NCBI RefSeq assembly: GCF_041154745.1 | Contig: NZ_AP031573.1 | Coordinates: forward strand, 5,084,001 to 5,148,000 | Reading direction: 5' to 3' | Source of the DNA: Flavobacterium sp. CFS9 | GTDB lineage: Bacteria > Bacteroidota > Bacteroidia > Flavobacteriales > Flavobacteriaceae | Length of the DNA: 64,000 bases | Shown: in pieces, positions 8,680-16,903 of the stretch | Numbering within the stretch: the first letter of the stretch is position 1 | Layout of the letters: every line of letters starts with the position of its first letter | Position numbers and translations under genes: made by a program | Notes under the pieces: generated by a model | Told to the model about the DNA's origin: nothing | Database searches by the model: none | What the model saw: the letters and a program-made list of their open reading frames with translations, nothing else

Positions 8680-8709
8680 TTGATTTACTAATATTAATTT
8701 TTACATTTG
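8680..8709 (+). promoter_or_regulatory. Promoter of the ankyrin-protein gene
   Basis: TTG (8680-8682), a 19-nt spacer and TACATTTG (8702-8709) match the Bacteroidota promoter. The 5' untranslated region would be about 90 nt. Confidence 0.55.
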
Positions 8710-8806
8710 CGTTATTTTTAACTATTCTAAATAGATTGAAGTTCTCAAGCTATTTTAGTAGTATACCAAAACTAACTCATTTTAAAAAAATAGTAAATCT
8801 TACAAT

Positions 8807-10300
8807 ATGAAAAAGAATTTCTTTCTCTCTTTTGCATTAGCCGCTTCTTTTTTTGTTAGTGCTCAGCAAAAAAACATATTATTAGAACAATCTTTTTGGA
8901 AAACAGCACCGGATGTAAATGCGGTTAAAGCTGAAATTGCAAAAGGAAATAGTCCAACAGTACCCAATGCTAACGCTTTTGATGCTGTTGTTGTGGCGAT
9001 CAACAATGATGCTCCTATTGCTTCTATAAAATTCTTATTGGATCAGCCCGGCAATGCCATTACTAAATTAACTCACGACAATCGTATTTATCTGCATTGG
9101 GCCGCTTACAGAGGAAATCTTGAACTGGTAAATCACCTTATTGCTAAAGGCTCTGACATTAATCTGGAAGACAGCCACGGTACTACTCCAATCGCGTTCG
9201 CAGCTGTAAACGGTCAAACCAATACCGCTTTGTACGATGCTTTTTTCAAAGCAGGAATTGATCCTAAGAAAAAATATTCAGATGGTGCAAATCTATTATT
9301 AATGGCTGTTGCATCTGATAAAGACCTTGTTTTAACGGATTATTTAGTATCAAAAGGATTGTCTTTAAAAGATGTTGATGCTAACGGAAGTACTGCTTTT
9401 GATTATGCAGCAAGAACAGGAAATATTGCTCTTTTGAAAAAACTTTTAGACCGAAAAGTGAAACCTACTGACAACGCTATATTAATTGCTGCTCAGGGAT
9501 CACGCAGAGAATCAAATACAATAGAAGCTTACAAATATTTAGTGGAAGAAGTAAAACTAAAAGCTACTGCGACTAGTAAGTCCGGAGAAAATGTGCTTCA
9601 TTTATTGGCAAACAAACCAAACCAAGGGGAGATAATTGCTTACTTTTTAGCTAAAGGTGTTGATGCGAACAAAATCGACAAAGATGGAAATACACCACTA
9701 ATGATCGCTGCCGGAGCAAGAGAAACTGCTGCGTTAGAAAAATTATTACCAGCAACAAAAAACATCAATCTTCAGAATACTAAAGGAGAATCGGCATTGA
9801 CTTTCGCTGTAAGATCAGGAGCACCGGAAGCGGTTGCCACTTTATTGAGCAAAGGTGCTGATGTAAATGTAAAAGACAAAGACGGAAACAATCTAGGTGT
9901 TTATTTAGTACAATCTTACCGTCCGATGGGGCGTGAAACCAATGCTGCACAAGATCCATTCGAAGCAAAAATAAAATTACTGCAAGAGAAAGGATTAAAC
10001 TTAGCTGCTGCTCAAAAAGACGGAAGTTCACTTTACCATTCTGCTATTGCTAAAAATGACCTGACTCTGGTAAAAAAATTAGCGCCTTTAAACATTGACG
10101 TTAATGCTAAAAATAAGGATGGTTTAACAGCTTTACACAAAGCGGCTATGGTTGCCAAAGACGACTCTATCTTAAAATATCTTTTATCCATTGGTGCTAA
10201 AAAAGACATTACCACCGAATTTGACGAAAGTGCTTATGCTTTAGCAAAAGAAAACGAATCGTTAACCAAAAACAATGTTTCTATTGACTTTTTAAAGTAA
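8807..10300 (+). CDS. Secreted ankyrin-repeat protein
   Basis: This is a 497-residue protein with an N-terminal signal peptide (cleavage near SAQQ). From residue 90 onward it is built of about ten ankyrin repeats of about 33 residues (for example YLHWAAYRGNLELVNHLIAKGSDINLEDSHGTTPIAFAA and TALHKAAMVAKDDSILKYLLSIGA). Ankyrin repeats bind other proteins, so it may be a periplasmic scaffold. It is the first gene of a run with a DUF2271 protein, a PepSY reductase and ApbE, which suggests a role in the same extracytoplasmic redox or iron system. No catalytic motif is visible. Confidence 0.85.
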   Translation: MKKNFFLSFALAASFFVSAQQKNILLEQSFWKTAPDVNAVKAEIAKGNSPTVPNANAFDAVVVAINNDAPIASIKFLLDQPGNAITKLTHDNRIYLHWAAYRGNLELVNHLIAKGSDINLEDSHGTTPIAFAAVNGQTNTALYDAFFKAGIDPKKKYSDGANLLLMAVASDKDLVLTDYLVSKGLSLKDVDANGSTAFDYAARTGNIALLKKLLDRKVKPTDNAILIAAQGSRRESNTIEAYKYLVEEVKLKATATSKSGENVLHLLANKPNQGEIIAYFLAKGVDANKIDKDGNTPLMIAAGARETAALEKLLPATKNINLQNTKGESALTFAVRSGAPEAVATLLSKGADVNVKDKDGNNLGVYLVQSYRPMGRETNAAQDPFEAKIKLLQEKGLNLAAAQKDGSSLYHSAIAKNDLTLVKKLAPLNIDVNAKNKDGLTALHKAAMVAKDDSILKYLLSIGAKKDITTEFDESAYALAKENESLTKNNVSIDFLK

Positions 10301-10328
10301 TAGTTGGAAATTTCAAATTCCAAGTTTC

Positions 10329-10368
10329 AAAAATCTAAAAATCCAAAGATCTAAAGATCTAACAATCT
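10329..10368. repeat. Octamer array before the DUF2271 gene
   Basis: Five consecutive 8-nt units (AAAAATCT, AAAAATCC, AAAGATCT, AAAGATCT, AACAATCT) end 10 nt before the start codon at 10378. Confidence 0.75.
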
Positions 10369-10377
10369 AAAAATAAA

Positions 10378-10857
10378 ATGAAATCAATATTTAAAATAGC
10401 CCTTACAGCAGCATTAATCTGCTTAATCTCTTTTCAGTCTACAGCACAAAGCAAATACAAATGTATGCTTCAAATGGCCAATTATATGGGAGAAGGCGCT
10501 TACATTGTTGTTTCACTTATCAATCCAAAAGGAGAATACGAAAAAACACTTTATGTAATGGGTGACGATAAAAAATGGTATACTTCATTGAAAGAGTGGA
10601 ATAAATTTCAAACTTCAAAACCTGCTGATATCAGTGCAAAAACAGGAGCTTCTGTTACAGGTGGAGATCGAAGCATTACCACTATCGAAATAGACGATTC
10701 TAAAATAAACAAAGGATATAAACTAAGATTTGAATCAGCAGTAGAAGATCAGAAATATTATGTGAACGACTTAGAAATTCCACTTACTACTGCAGGGTTG
10801 GCTGATAAAACAGAAGGAAAAGGTTATATCAGATATGTGAGATTAAACAAAATTTAA
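10378..10857 (+). CDS. DUF2271 protein, candidate flavinylated carrier
   Basis: This is a 159-residue secreted protein with signal peptide (cleavage near STAQ, residue 24). The segment LYVMGDDKKWYTSLKEWNKF is characteristic of DUF2271. Residues 89-92 read TGAS, preceded by Asp84. This resembles the [ST]GA[ST] motif to which ApbE attaches FMN covalently, with Ser92 as the likely acceptor. An apbE gene lies 2.4 kb downstream and a PepSY-type membrane reductase lies between them. I infer a periplasmic flavin carrier that takes electrons from the PepSY protein. The motif match is loose at the Asp spacing. Confidence 0.8.
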   Translation: MKSIFKIALTAALICLISFQSTAQSKYKCMLQMANYMGEGAYIVVSLINPKGEYEKTLYVMGDDKKWYTSLKEWNKFQTSKPADISAKTGASVTGGDRSITTIEIDDSKINKGYKLRFESAVEDQKYYVNDLEIPLTTAGLADKTEGKGYIRYVRLNKI

Positions 10858-10908
10858 TTGTAGTAGTCGCACGATTTACCAGCAATTAATTTCTTTTAAA
10901 AAAGAATA

Positions 10909-10958
10909 GCCACAGATTCTACAGGTTTCAAGAAAATCAGATCCTTTTAATCTGTGGC
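10909..10958 (+). repeat. Inverted repeat between DUF2271 and PepSY genes
   Basis: GCCACAGATT (10909-10918) pairs with AATCTGTGGC (10949-10958) across a 30-nt loop, followed by A-rich sequence. It may be a weak terminator or an attenuation structure. A TACATTTG -7 box (10970-10977) lies just after it. Confidence 0.45.
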
Positions 10959-10969
10959 AAAAAAACGCT

Positions 10970-10977
10970 TACATTTG
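10970..10977 (+). promoter_or_regulatory. -7 box upstream of the PepSY gene
   Basis: TACATTTG matches TAnnTTTG, 22 nt before the ATG at 11000. No clear TTG is found at the -33 position, so the promoter may be weak or activated. Confidence 0.4.
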
Positions 10978-10999
10978 ATTACACTATAGATTACACTCA

Positions 11000-13192
11000 A
11001 TGACTCTTTCTTTTTGGCGTTACGCGCACCTGGCTCTTGCTTTATTCTCATCTTTATTTTTAATCCTCGCTTCGGCAACAGGTACCATACTGGCTGTTGA
11101 TGCGATGCAGGAAAAAACACTTCCGTACCGGGCTGAGAATTTTGATAAGATAACGCTTGAAGAAGCCCTTATCGTACTCAAAAAGAACTATTCTGAAATC
11201 ACTACCATAAGTGTCGATCACAATCAATTTGTAACGCTACAGGCTATCGATGAAGAGGGCAATGATGTTAACACTTATATTGATCCTAAAACCGGAAAAA
11301 AATTAGGAACACCCCTGAAAAAAAGTGAATTTATTCAATGGGTTGCCGGATTCCATCGTTCTTTGTTTCTTCATGAAACGGGACGATTTTTTGTTGGTGT
11401 AATTTCCTTTATACTTGTTTTAATTGCCATTTCGGGTTTTGCATTGGTTTTAAACAGGCAAAGAGGCATTCGTAATTTTTTCTCAAAAGTAGTCAAAGAA
11501 TATTTTGCACAATACTACCATGTTGTTTTGGGAAGACTTGCACTAATTCCGATTTTAATTATTGCACTTACGGGAACGTATTTATCTCTGGAAAAATTCA
11601 ATTTCTTCATGGATAAAAAAGATCAGGAAAAAGTCAAAATGGTCAAAGCTGCTATTTCCAAAGAAGAAAAAGAAACTTCGGTATTCAAACACATTCTTCT
11701 GTCGGAAGTCAAACAAATCGAATTTCCTTTTACAGATGATCCGGAAGAGTATTACATCATCGAATTAAAAGACCGTGAAATTGAAGTCAATCAGGTAACC
11801 GGTGCTATTGTTGGAAAAAAGCTTTCTCCGATGACTGCTCAGTTTTCAGAATTAAGCCTTGATCTTCACACCGGAAGAGCTAACGCAATCTGGGCTTTTG
11901 TACTTGCGATTGCCAGCATTAATATTCTCTTTTTTATCTATTCGGGTTTTGCAATTACTTTAAAAAGAAGATCCAGCCGAATCAAAAATAAATTCAAAGC
12001 CAATGAAAGTGAATTTATATTACTGGTCGGTTCAGAAAATGGAAGTTCTTTACGATTTGCCAATGCCGTTCTCAAACAATTAATCGATCAGGGTAAAAAA
12101 GCATTCGTTACCGAATTGAATAGCTACACCGCTTTTCCAAAAGCAGAACATCTGATTATCTTCTCCTCTACACACGGACTAGGAGATGCTCCTTCTAACG
12201 GAAATAAATTTATATCCCTTTTAAAGAAACACCTGCAACAGCAAAAAATTACTTATTCTGTAGTAGGATTCGGTTCGAAAGCCTATCCTGATTTTTGCGG
12301 TTTTGCTTTCGAAATTGACAAACAGTTAGAAAATCAAAATTGGGCGGAACGTTTATTGGAAGTTCAGACGGTAAACGATAAATCGGCAGTTGAATTTGTC
12401 AGCTGGATCAGATTGTGGAGTGCCAAGATGGGAATTCCATTGTCGACAACCCCTTCACTTTACAATCACGTTCCGAAAGGATTGCAAAAATTAATGGTTC
12501 TGGACAAAACGCTTGTTTCCGAAACCGAGCAGACTTTCCTGATTACCTTGCGCGCCAACATGAGGGCTAAATTTACTTCCGGAGATTTACTGGCTATTTA
12601 TCCGGCTAACGACAGCAGGGAACGACTCTACTCGATAGGAAGCCATTCCGGAAACATACAATTAGTTGTAAAATTACATCCTCACGGATTAGGCTCCGGA
12701 TTTTTAAACACTCTGGCTACCGGAAACACAATCAAAGCCAGGATCATCAACAATAAAGCCTTTCATTTCCCGAAGAAAGTCCCACAGGTTGCCTTTATTT
12801 CAAACGGAACGGGTATCGCTCCTTTCCTTGGAATGATTGAGCAAAACAAAGCCAAAACAGAGGCACACTTGTATTCAGGATTCCGTATGGAAACAGAAAC
12901 GGTTTCAGGTTATAAAAAGTTTGCCAATGAAATGATTCAGAAGCAAAAATTATATAGTTTTCACCTGGCTCTGTCCCGCGAAAATGAACATTTTTATGTA
13001 ATGGATCTCATCAAACGTGATGCTGATTTCTTTATCAATTTATTGCAAAAAGGCGGAGTTATTATGATTTGCGGTTCACTTGCCATGCAGCAGGATGTAG
13101 AAGCAATTCTCGACCAATTGTGTCTGGAAAGAAATGTGAAAAATCTTTCTGAATATAAGAAAAACGGTCAGCTTTTAAGCGATTGTTACTAA
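11000..13192 (+). CDS. PepSY membrane protein fused to flavodoxin/FNR-type reductase
   Basis: This is a 730-residue fusion. Residues 1-330 are a PepSY_TM region with about four membrane helices and conserved His in FHRSLFLHETGRF and YYHVVLGRL, likely haem ligands. Residues about 337-460 form a flavodoxin-like domain (ILLVGSENGSS, FSSTHGLGDAPSNG). The rest is an FAD/NADPH reductase like that of sulfite and P450 reductases (RLYSIGSHSG, ISNGTGIAPFLGMIE, MICGSLAMQQDV). It should carry electrons from cytoplasmic NADPH across the inner membrane. With DUF2271, ApbE and the downstream TonB receptor/DUF4374 pair it resembles the XusC part of the Bacteroides xenosiderophore system, so ferric-siderophore reduction is the likely role. 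Confidence 0.87.
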   Translation: MTLSFWRYAHLALALFSSLFLILASATGTILAVDAMQEKTLPYRAENFDKITLEEALIVLKKNYSEITTISVDHNQFVTLQAIDEEGNDVNTYIDPKTGKKLGTPLKKSEFIQWVAGFHRSLFLHETGRFFVGVISFILVLIAISGFALVLNRQRGIRNFFSKVVKEYFAQYYHVVLGRLALIPILIIALTGTYLSLEKFNFFMDKKDQEKVKMVKAAISKEEKETSVFKHILLSEVKQIEFPFTDDPEEYYIIELKDREIEVNQVTGAIVGKKLSPMTAQFSELSLDLHTGRANAIWAFVLAIASINILFFIYSGFAITLKRRSSRIKNKFKANESEFILLVGSENGSSLRFANAVLKQLIDQGKKAFVTELNSYTAFPKAEHLIIFSSTHGLGDAPSNGNKFISLLKKHLQQQKITYSVVGFGSKAYPDFCGFAFEIDKQLENQNWAERLLEVQTVNDKSAVEFVSWIRLWSAKMGIPLSTTPSLYNHVPKGLQKLMVLDKTLVSETEQTFLITLRANMRAKFTSGDLLAIYPANDSRERLYSIGSHSGNIQLVVKLHPHGLGSGFLNTLATGNTIKARIINNKAFHFPKKVPQVAFISNGTGIAPFLGMIEQNKAKTEAHLYSGFRMETETVSGYKKFANEMIQKQKLYSFHLALSRENEHFYVMDLIKRDADFFINLLQKGGVIMICGSLAMQQDVEAILDQLCLERNVKNLSEYKKNGQLLSDCY

Positions 13193-13238
13193 TGAATTAT
13201 TGCAGCTGATTTTCGTTTAAAATGTAAAATAAATTTCC

Positions 13239-14252
13239 ATGCTGATCAAAAAATCAATTCTTACTTCTTCCTTGTTTTTACTGCTGATACTATGCGGTCT
13301 GACCAGTAATGCACAGGTTTTACGAAAAAGAACCACACTGCTCATGGGAGGACGTTTTGACATTTCGATCGTTGCAAAAGATTCACTTACCGCAGAACAA
13401 AGTATTAACGAAGTAATTGCTGAAATCACACGAATAGAAAATCTCATCTCCGACTGGAAATCTGATTCGCAGGTTTCTGAGGTCAATCAGAATGCGGGAA
13501 TCCGTCCAGTAAAGGTAGATCGTGAAGTTTTTGAACTCACCCAAAGAGCATTACAATTTTCTGAGGCTACCAAAGGCGGTTTCGACATTAGTTTTGCCGC
13601 AATGGACCGAATCTGGAAATTTGACGGATCGATGACGGAAATGCCTTCTGCCGAGGCCATCAAAAAATCTGTAGAAAAAGTAGGTTACAAAAATATTATC
13701 CTCGACAGCATTCAATCGACCATATTCCTGAAACTAAAAGGAATGAAAATTGGATTTGGCGCTTTGGGAGAGGGTTATGCAACTGATAAATGCCGAAATA
13801 TGATGCTTGCAAAAGGCATCAAAGCCGGAATCGTAAACGGCTCAGGCGATATGACGGCATGGGGAAGACAGCCTAACGGAAAAGACTGGAACATTGGCAT
13901 GACGAATCCTTTTCATCCTGATACTTTGTTCGCTGTTGTTCCATTAAACGATGGAGCTGTAACTACCTCCGGAAGCTATGAAAAGTTTGTAGTTTTTAAT
14001 GGCAAGCGTTATTCGCATATTATCAATCCCGCAACCGGATATCCTGCTACGGGTTTGTGTAGTGTTTCTGTTTTTGGTCCTAACGCGGAAACTGCAAATG
14101 GGTTAAGTACTTCTCTTATGGTTTTAGGACAAAAAGCAGGACTTCTTCTTTTAAAAAAATATCCCGACTATAGCTGTGTCATGATCACCGATAATGGAAA
14201 ATTAGTCAAATCCAAAAATTTCAAAATCAAAAAATTCAAGGCTAAACTTTAA
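13239..14252 (+). CDS. apbE: FAD:protein FMN transferase (ApbE)
   Basis: This 337-residue periplasmic enzyme moves FMN from FAD onto a Ser or Thr of a target protein. A signal peptide precedes residue 26. Family motifs are GGFDISFAAMDRIWKF, KIGFGALGEGYATDK, NGSGDMTAWG, TTSGSYEKF and HIINPATGYPA. It lies 46 bp after the PepSY reductase. The probable substrate is the DUF2271 protein encoded upstream, which has a TGAS motif. Confidence 0.93.
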   Translation: MLIKKSILTSSLFLLLILCGLTSNAQVLRKRTTLLMGGRFDISIVAKDSLTAEQSINEVIAEITRIENLISDWKSDSQVSEVNQNAGIRPVKVDREVFELTQRALQFSEATKGGFDISFAAMDRIWKFDGSMTEMPSAEAIKKSVEKVGYKNIILDSIQSTIFLKLKGMKIGFGALGEGYATDKCRNMMLAKGIKAGIVNGSGDMTAWGRQPNGKDWNIGMTNPFHPDTLFAVVPLNDGAVTTSGSYEKFVVFNGKRYSHIINPATGYPATGLCSVSVFGPNAETANGLSTSLMVLGQKAGLLLLKKYPDYSCVMITDNGKLVKSKNFKIKKFKAKL

Positions 14253-14422
14253 ACTGTCGAAGATACTTTGTTATGAGTGTTTTTTTCACGAAGATTGCTT
14301 CGCCAGTTCGCTATCGCTCGGGTTAGCAGATAATGCAGACTTTTATCCCTTCAAAGCGTTAATAATGAATCATTTTTAACTATTTCGAATTCCTTTCTTT
14401 GCTCTATAACTTAAAAAAAATC

Positions 14423-14483
14423 AGCCACGAATTCACGAATTCTTTCTAATTTGTATGCTTAAAAAATTTGTGAATTCGTGGCT
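14423..14483. terminator. Shared inverted repeat between apbE and the monooxygenase gene
   Basis: AGCCACGAATTCAC (14423-14436) and GTGAATTCGTGGCT (14470-14483) form a perfect 14-bp stem with a 33-nt loop, flanked by A- and T-rich runs. It sits between convergent genes and could end transcription in both directions. The rest of 14253-14422 shows no gene. Confidence 0.6.
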
Positions 14484-14522
14484 ATTTATTACACGACACT
14501 TAATAAAAATAAAATCAAAAAA

Positions 14523-15653
14523 TTACCTGTAAAATTTCAGAAAAGAAAAATCAGGACTCTGCATTGCTGCTTCATTAACGGCAGTTTCAAACTGCGCTTG
14601 AGTTGCATAAACAAACATTTTTTGTTCGTAATCGCTGATTGCTTCCTCTATCGTTTCAAATTTTCCATTGGTAAGATTATTCGATAAAATTAAGGCGTCT
14701 AATAATCCTATATTGGCTCCCTGCCCCGCAAATGGAGGCATAATATGTGCTGCGTCTCCAAGGAGTGTGATGGGCAACGGACGCTCTTTTTTCCACTGAT
14801 CATCTAAACTGATCTTTCTTGTCGGCCATAAAACAAAAGAAGAAGTAGCTTCAAACAGTTCTTTATAACATTTGTCCCATTCAGAAAACCGATTGAAGAG
14901 GTACTTTCGAATACCATCCGTACTCTCAAAAACTTCATCATTCCTGATAAACTCATCCGGACTTTTGAAAATGACATTATAACTCAATACTTTACCATTC
15001 TTCGGATTTGCGACTAATAAACCTTCTTTTCCGGAAGTCATAAGTATAGCGCCGTTACACAGTTTATTGAACTTCGCACAGGATGTTTCCGGGCAAAGCA
15101 CCTCGCCTTGTATCATCAATGTTCCGGTATATTCGATTGTAGCAGGTGTGATAAATTTTCTGGCTTTTGACATTCCTCCATTAGCTCCAATAACAAAATC
15201 AGCAGTTGCGATTACGCCGTTTTCAAACTCTAAGATCCATTTTTCATTGTCTGTTTTAAGATTGGTAAACTTACTGTTCCAGACCACAGTATCGCTTTTC
15301 AAACTATTAAGCAATAACAATCTTAAATCGTTCCTGTTAATTTCGGGATTATCGTAGCGTTCTTCTTCGATTGTTGTTTTAGAAAACAATATATTGCCTT
15401 GGGAATCCGCTACCGTTCTTCCCATTGGCAGTGCTTTATCAAAATAATCCTCTAATAAACCAGCTTGTTTTAAAGCCTCCTGTCCCAAACCTTTGTGAAG
15501 ATCAAGTGTTCCGCCGGAAATTCTGGTTTGGGCATTTAAATCTCTTTCATAAACGGTAACATCAACTCCGTTTTGCTGTAATAATTTTGCCATAGTTAGA
15601 CCAACCGGTCCTGCACCAATAATGGCTACTTTTTTATCTTTTAATAACATCAC
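14523..15653 (-). CDS. Tet(X)-like FAD-dependent monooxygenase
   Basis: This 376-residue flavoprotein monooxygenase has the dinucleotide-binding motif GAGPVGLTMAKLLQQNG, an R/D region (DNPEINRNDLRLLL) and the second FAD motif GDAAHIMPPFAGQGAN. Several blocks match what I recall of Tet(X), the tetracycline-inactivating enzyme: SGGTLDLHKG, GANGGMSKARKF, RPLPIT.LGDAAH and the DALILSNNL..GKFETIEEA segment. The length also fits Tet(X). It may hydroxylate tetracyclines or a related natural compound. An AraC regulator lies 46 bp upstream on the same strand, probably in one transcript. The start could also be at 15650. Confidence 0.85.
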   Translation of the reverse strand: MMLLKDKKVAIIGAGPVGLTMAKLLQQNGVDVTVYERDLNAQTRISGGTLDLHKGLGQEALKQAGLLEDYFDKALPMGRTVADSQGNILFSKTTIEEERYDNPEINRNDLRLLLLNSLKSDTVVWNSKFTNLKTDNEKWILEFENGVIATADFVIGANGGMSKARKFITPATIEYTGTLMIQGEVLCPETSCAKFNKLCNGAILMTSGKEGLLVANPKNGKVLSYNVIFKSPDEFIRNDEVFESTDGIRKYLFNRFSEWDKCYKELFEATSSFVLWPTRKISLDDQWKKERPLPITLLGDAAHIMPPFAGQGANIGLLDALILSNNLTNGKFETIEEAISDYEQKMFVYATQAQFETAVNEAAMQSPDFSFLKFYR

Positions 15654-15699
15654 TTTATCTTCTTAATTATGAATGACAAAATTCTGCTATCCGACTATT

Positions 15700-16533
15700 T
15701 TAGGATTGTATAAATGCGACAAAATCATGATTTATCAGCTGTTGTTTTGCTTTTCGCGCAAATGCACCCGGTGTGGTACCACTGTAACGTTTAAATTCTC
15801 TGCTCAGGTGCGACTGATCGGTATAACCCAATTCCTGTGCTAAACTTGCGATACTTAGATTAGGTTCTAGCCATAATCGGTTACGAGCCTGTTCGAAGCG
15901 CATGACAGCCGAAACATCTTTAACCGTATAACCTGACGATTGCTTAAAATTTCTTTCTAAAGTACGTATTGTAGCATGAGAAGCGGCAGCTACTTCCCTA
16001 ACCGATATACGTCCTCCGGCTGCTGTCATAGCAATTCCTGCTTTAAATATCAAACTATTGCTGTCAGACTTTGCTTCTGCTGCAAAAAAATAGTCTTCGA
16101 CTTTGGCAATAGCCTCTTCAATTTTGTGGGAAGCGATCAGATTGTTCAAAACAGACTGAAGTTTAGCAATAGGATGCTCAAAAATCTGTACTCCCTCCTT
16201 ACCCTTTTGGGAGGACCATCCAAGCAGGTCAAAAACCATCCACGGATAGCACCTGACAGCAATAATTTCAAGGGAATTAACAGAATTGAAAACTGCAGGC
16301 TGATGGAGTAACCCTATCATAAATGGTGATGTCAGTGGTTTCAAAACTCCATTAGAAGAAATATTCAGCTCATTTCCAAAATAAAAAATGATTTCAGCAT
16401 AACCATCCGGTATCACTTCAAAGTTCGATTGTACTTTCCCATACTCAATCTTATCATACCAAAAGCACTTTATACTTTTTTGTAATTCTTCGGCCGGAAC
16501 AAATTCCTGATGATTGGTTTGAAAAGAAAGCAT
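15700..16533 (-). CDS. AraC-family transcriptional regulator
   Basis: This is a 277-residue regulator. The N-terminal part (PAEELQKSIKCFWYDKIE, VIPDGYAEIIFYFG) is the cupin-like region found before AraC domains in Bacteroidota. The C-terminal double helix-turn-helix reads ISVREVAAASHATIRTLERNFKQSSGYTVKDV and LSIASLAQELGYTDQSHLSREFKRYSGTTPGAF. It probably controls itself and the Tet(X)-like gene 46 bp downstream. This pair faces against the iron-module genes on both sides. Confidence 0.9.
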   Translation of the reverse strand: MLSFQTNHQEFVPAEELQKSIKCFWYDKIEYGKVQSNFEVIPDGYAEIIFYFGNELNISSNGVLKPLTSPFMIGLLHQPAVFNSVNSLEIIAVRCYPWMVFDLLGWSSQKGKEGVQIFEHPIAKLQSVLNNLIASHKIEEAIAKVEDYFFAAEAKSDSNSLIFKAGIAMTAAGGRISVREVAAASHATIRTLERNFKQSSGYTVKDVSAVMRFEQARNRLWLEPNLSIASLAQELGYTDQSHLSREFKRYSGTTPGAFARKAKQQLINHDFVAFIQS

Positions 16534-16797
16534 AATTGGAAGAAATTAGAGACAAACGATTATGAAACAAATAAAAGTCATTTCAAAAAACTGACCTTAT
16601 TTTGACAATAATCCATTTCAAAATTAAGAAATTAATATGTAATATTGCAGCACGACACAAACAGCTGTTTATCAAGAACAAACACAGAATTACAAATCTC
16701 TTATTCCACTATTCTCCTCTTAAATCTTGGAAATTTAAAACGTATTATAGTACAAATCACATTAGATTCTTAGACTCCAAAATCTAATTTTACTCCA

Positions 16798-16836
16798 ACA
16801 TTAGAACTTCTAATGTAATTCTAATGATCTTCTAAT
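16798..16836. promoter_or_regulatory. Palindrome plus 11-bp-spaced TTCTAAT repeats
   Basis: ACATTAGAACTTCTAATGT (16798-16816) is a perfect 9-1-9 palindrome. TTCTAAT recurs at 16808, 16819 and 16830, that is, at exact 11-bp steps on one face of the helix. It ends about 30 bp before the -7 box of the TonB-receptor gene, where an activator or iron-responsive repressor would bind. Which protein binds is unknown. Confidence 0.6.
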
Positions 16837-16868
16837 TCCTTTATTTAGATTAAATATAAACAATGATT

Positions 16869-16876
16869 TAGCTTTG
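16869..16876 (+). promoter_or_regulatory. -7 box of the TonB-receptor gene
   Basis: TAGCTTTG matches TAnnTTTG and lies 27 nt before the ATG. No TTG is present at the -33 position, consistent with activator dependence. Confidence 0.5.
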
Positions 16877-16903
16877 CATTTCTATTTAAGAAGTACATAA
16901 ATC

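Larger units (their letters stand above)
16534..16903. other. Intergenic control region before the TonB receptor
   Basis: No gene is supported. The region separates the AraC gene from the receptor and carries the palindrome and 11-bp direct repeats (16798-16836) and a -7 box (16869-16876). A short plus-strand ORF at 16602-16787 has no gene-like features. Confidence 0.6.

Noticed and set aside
10329..10368. CRISPR-like repeat array
   Set aside because: Units are 8 nt and contiguous, with no spacers and no cas genes; it is a simple satellite.
16602..16787. 61-codon plus-strand ORF between the AraC and TonB-receptor genes
   Set aside because: Its composition is Lys/Ile/Asn-rich like translated AT-rich spacer, it has no promoter or family signature, and it lies in a regulatory region.
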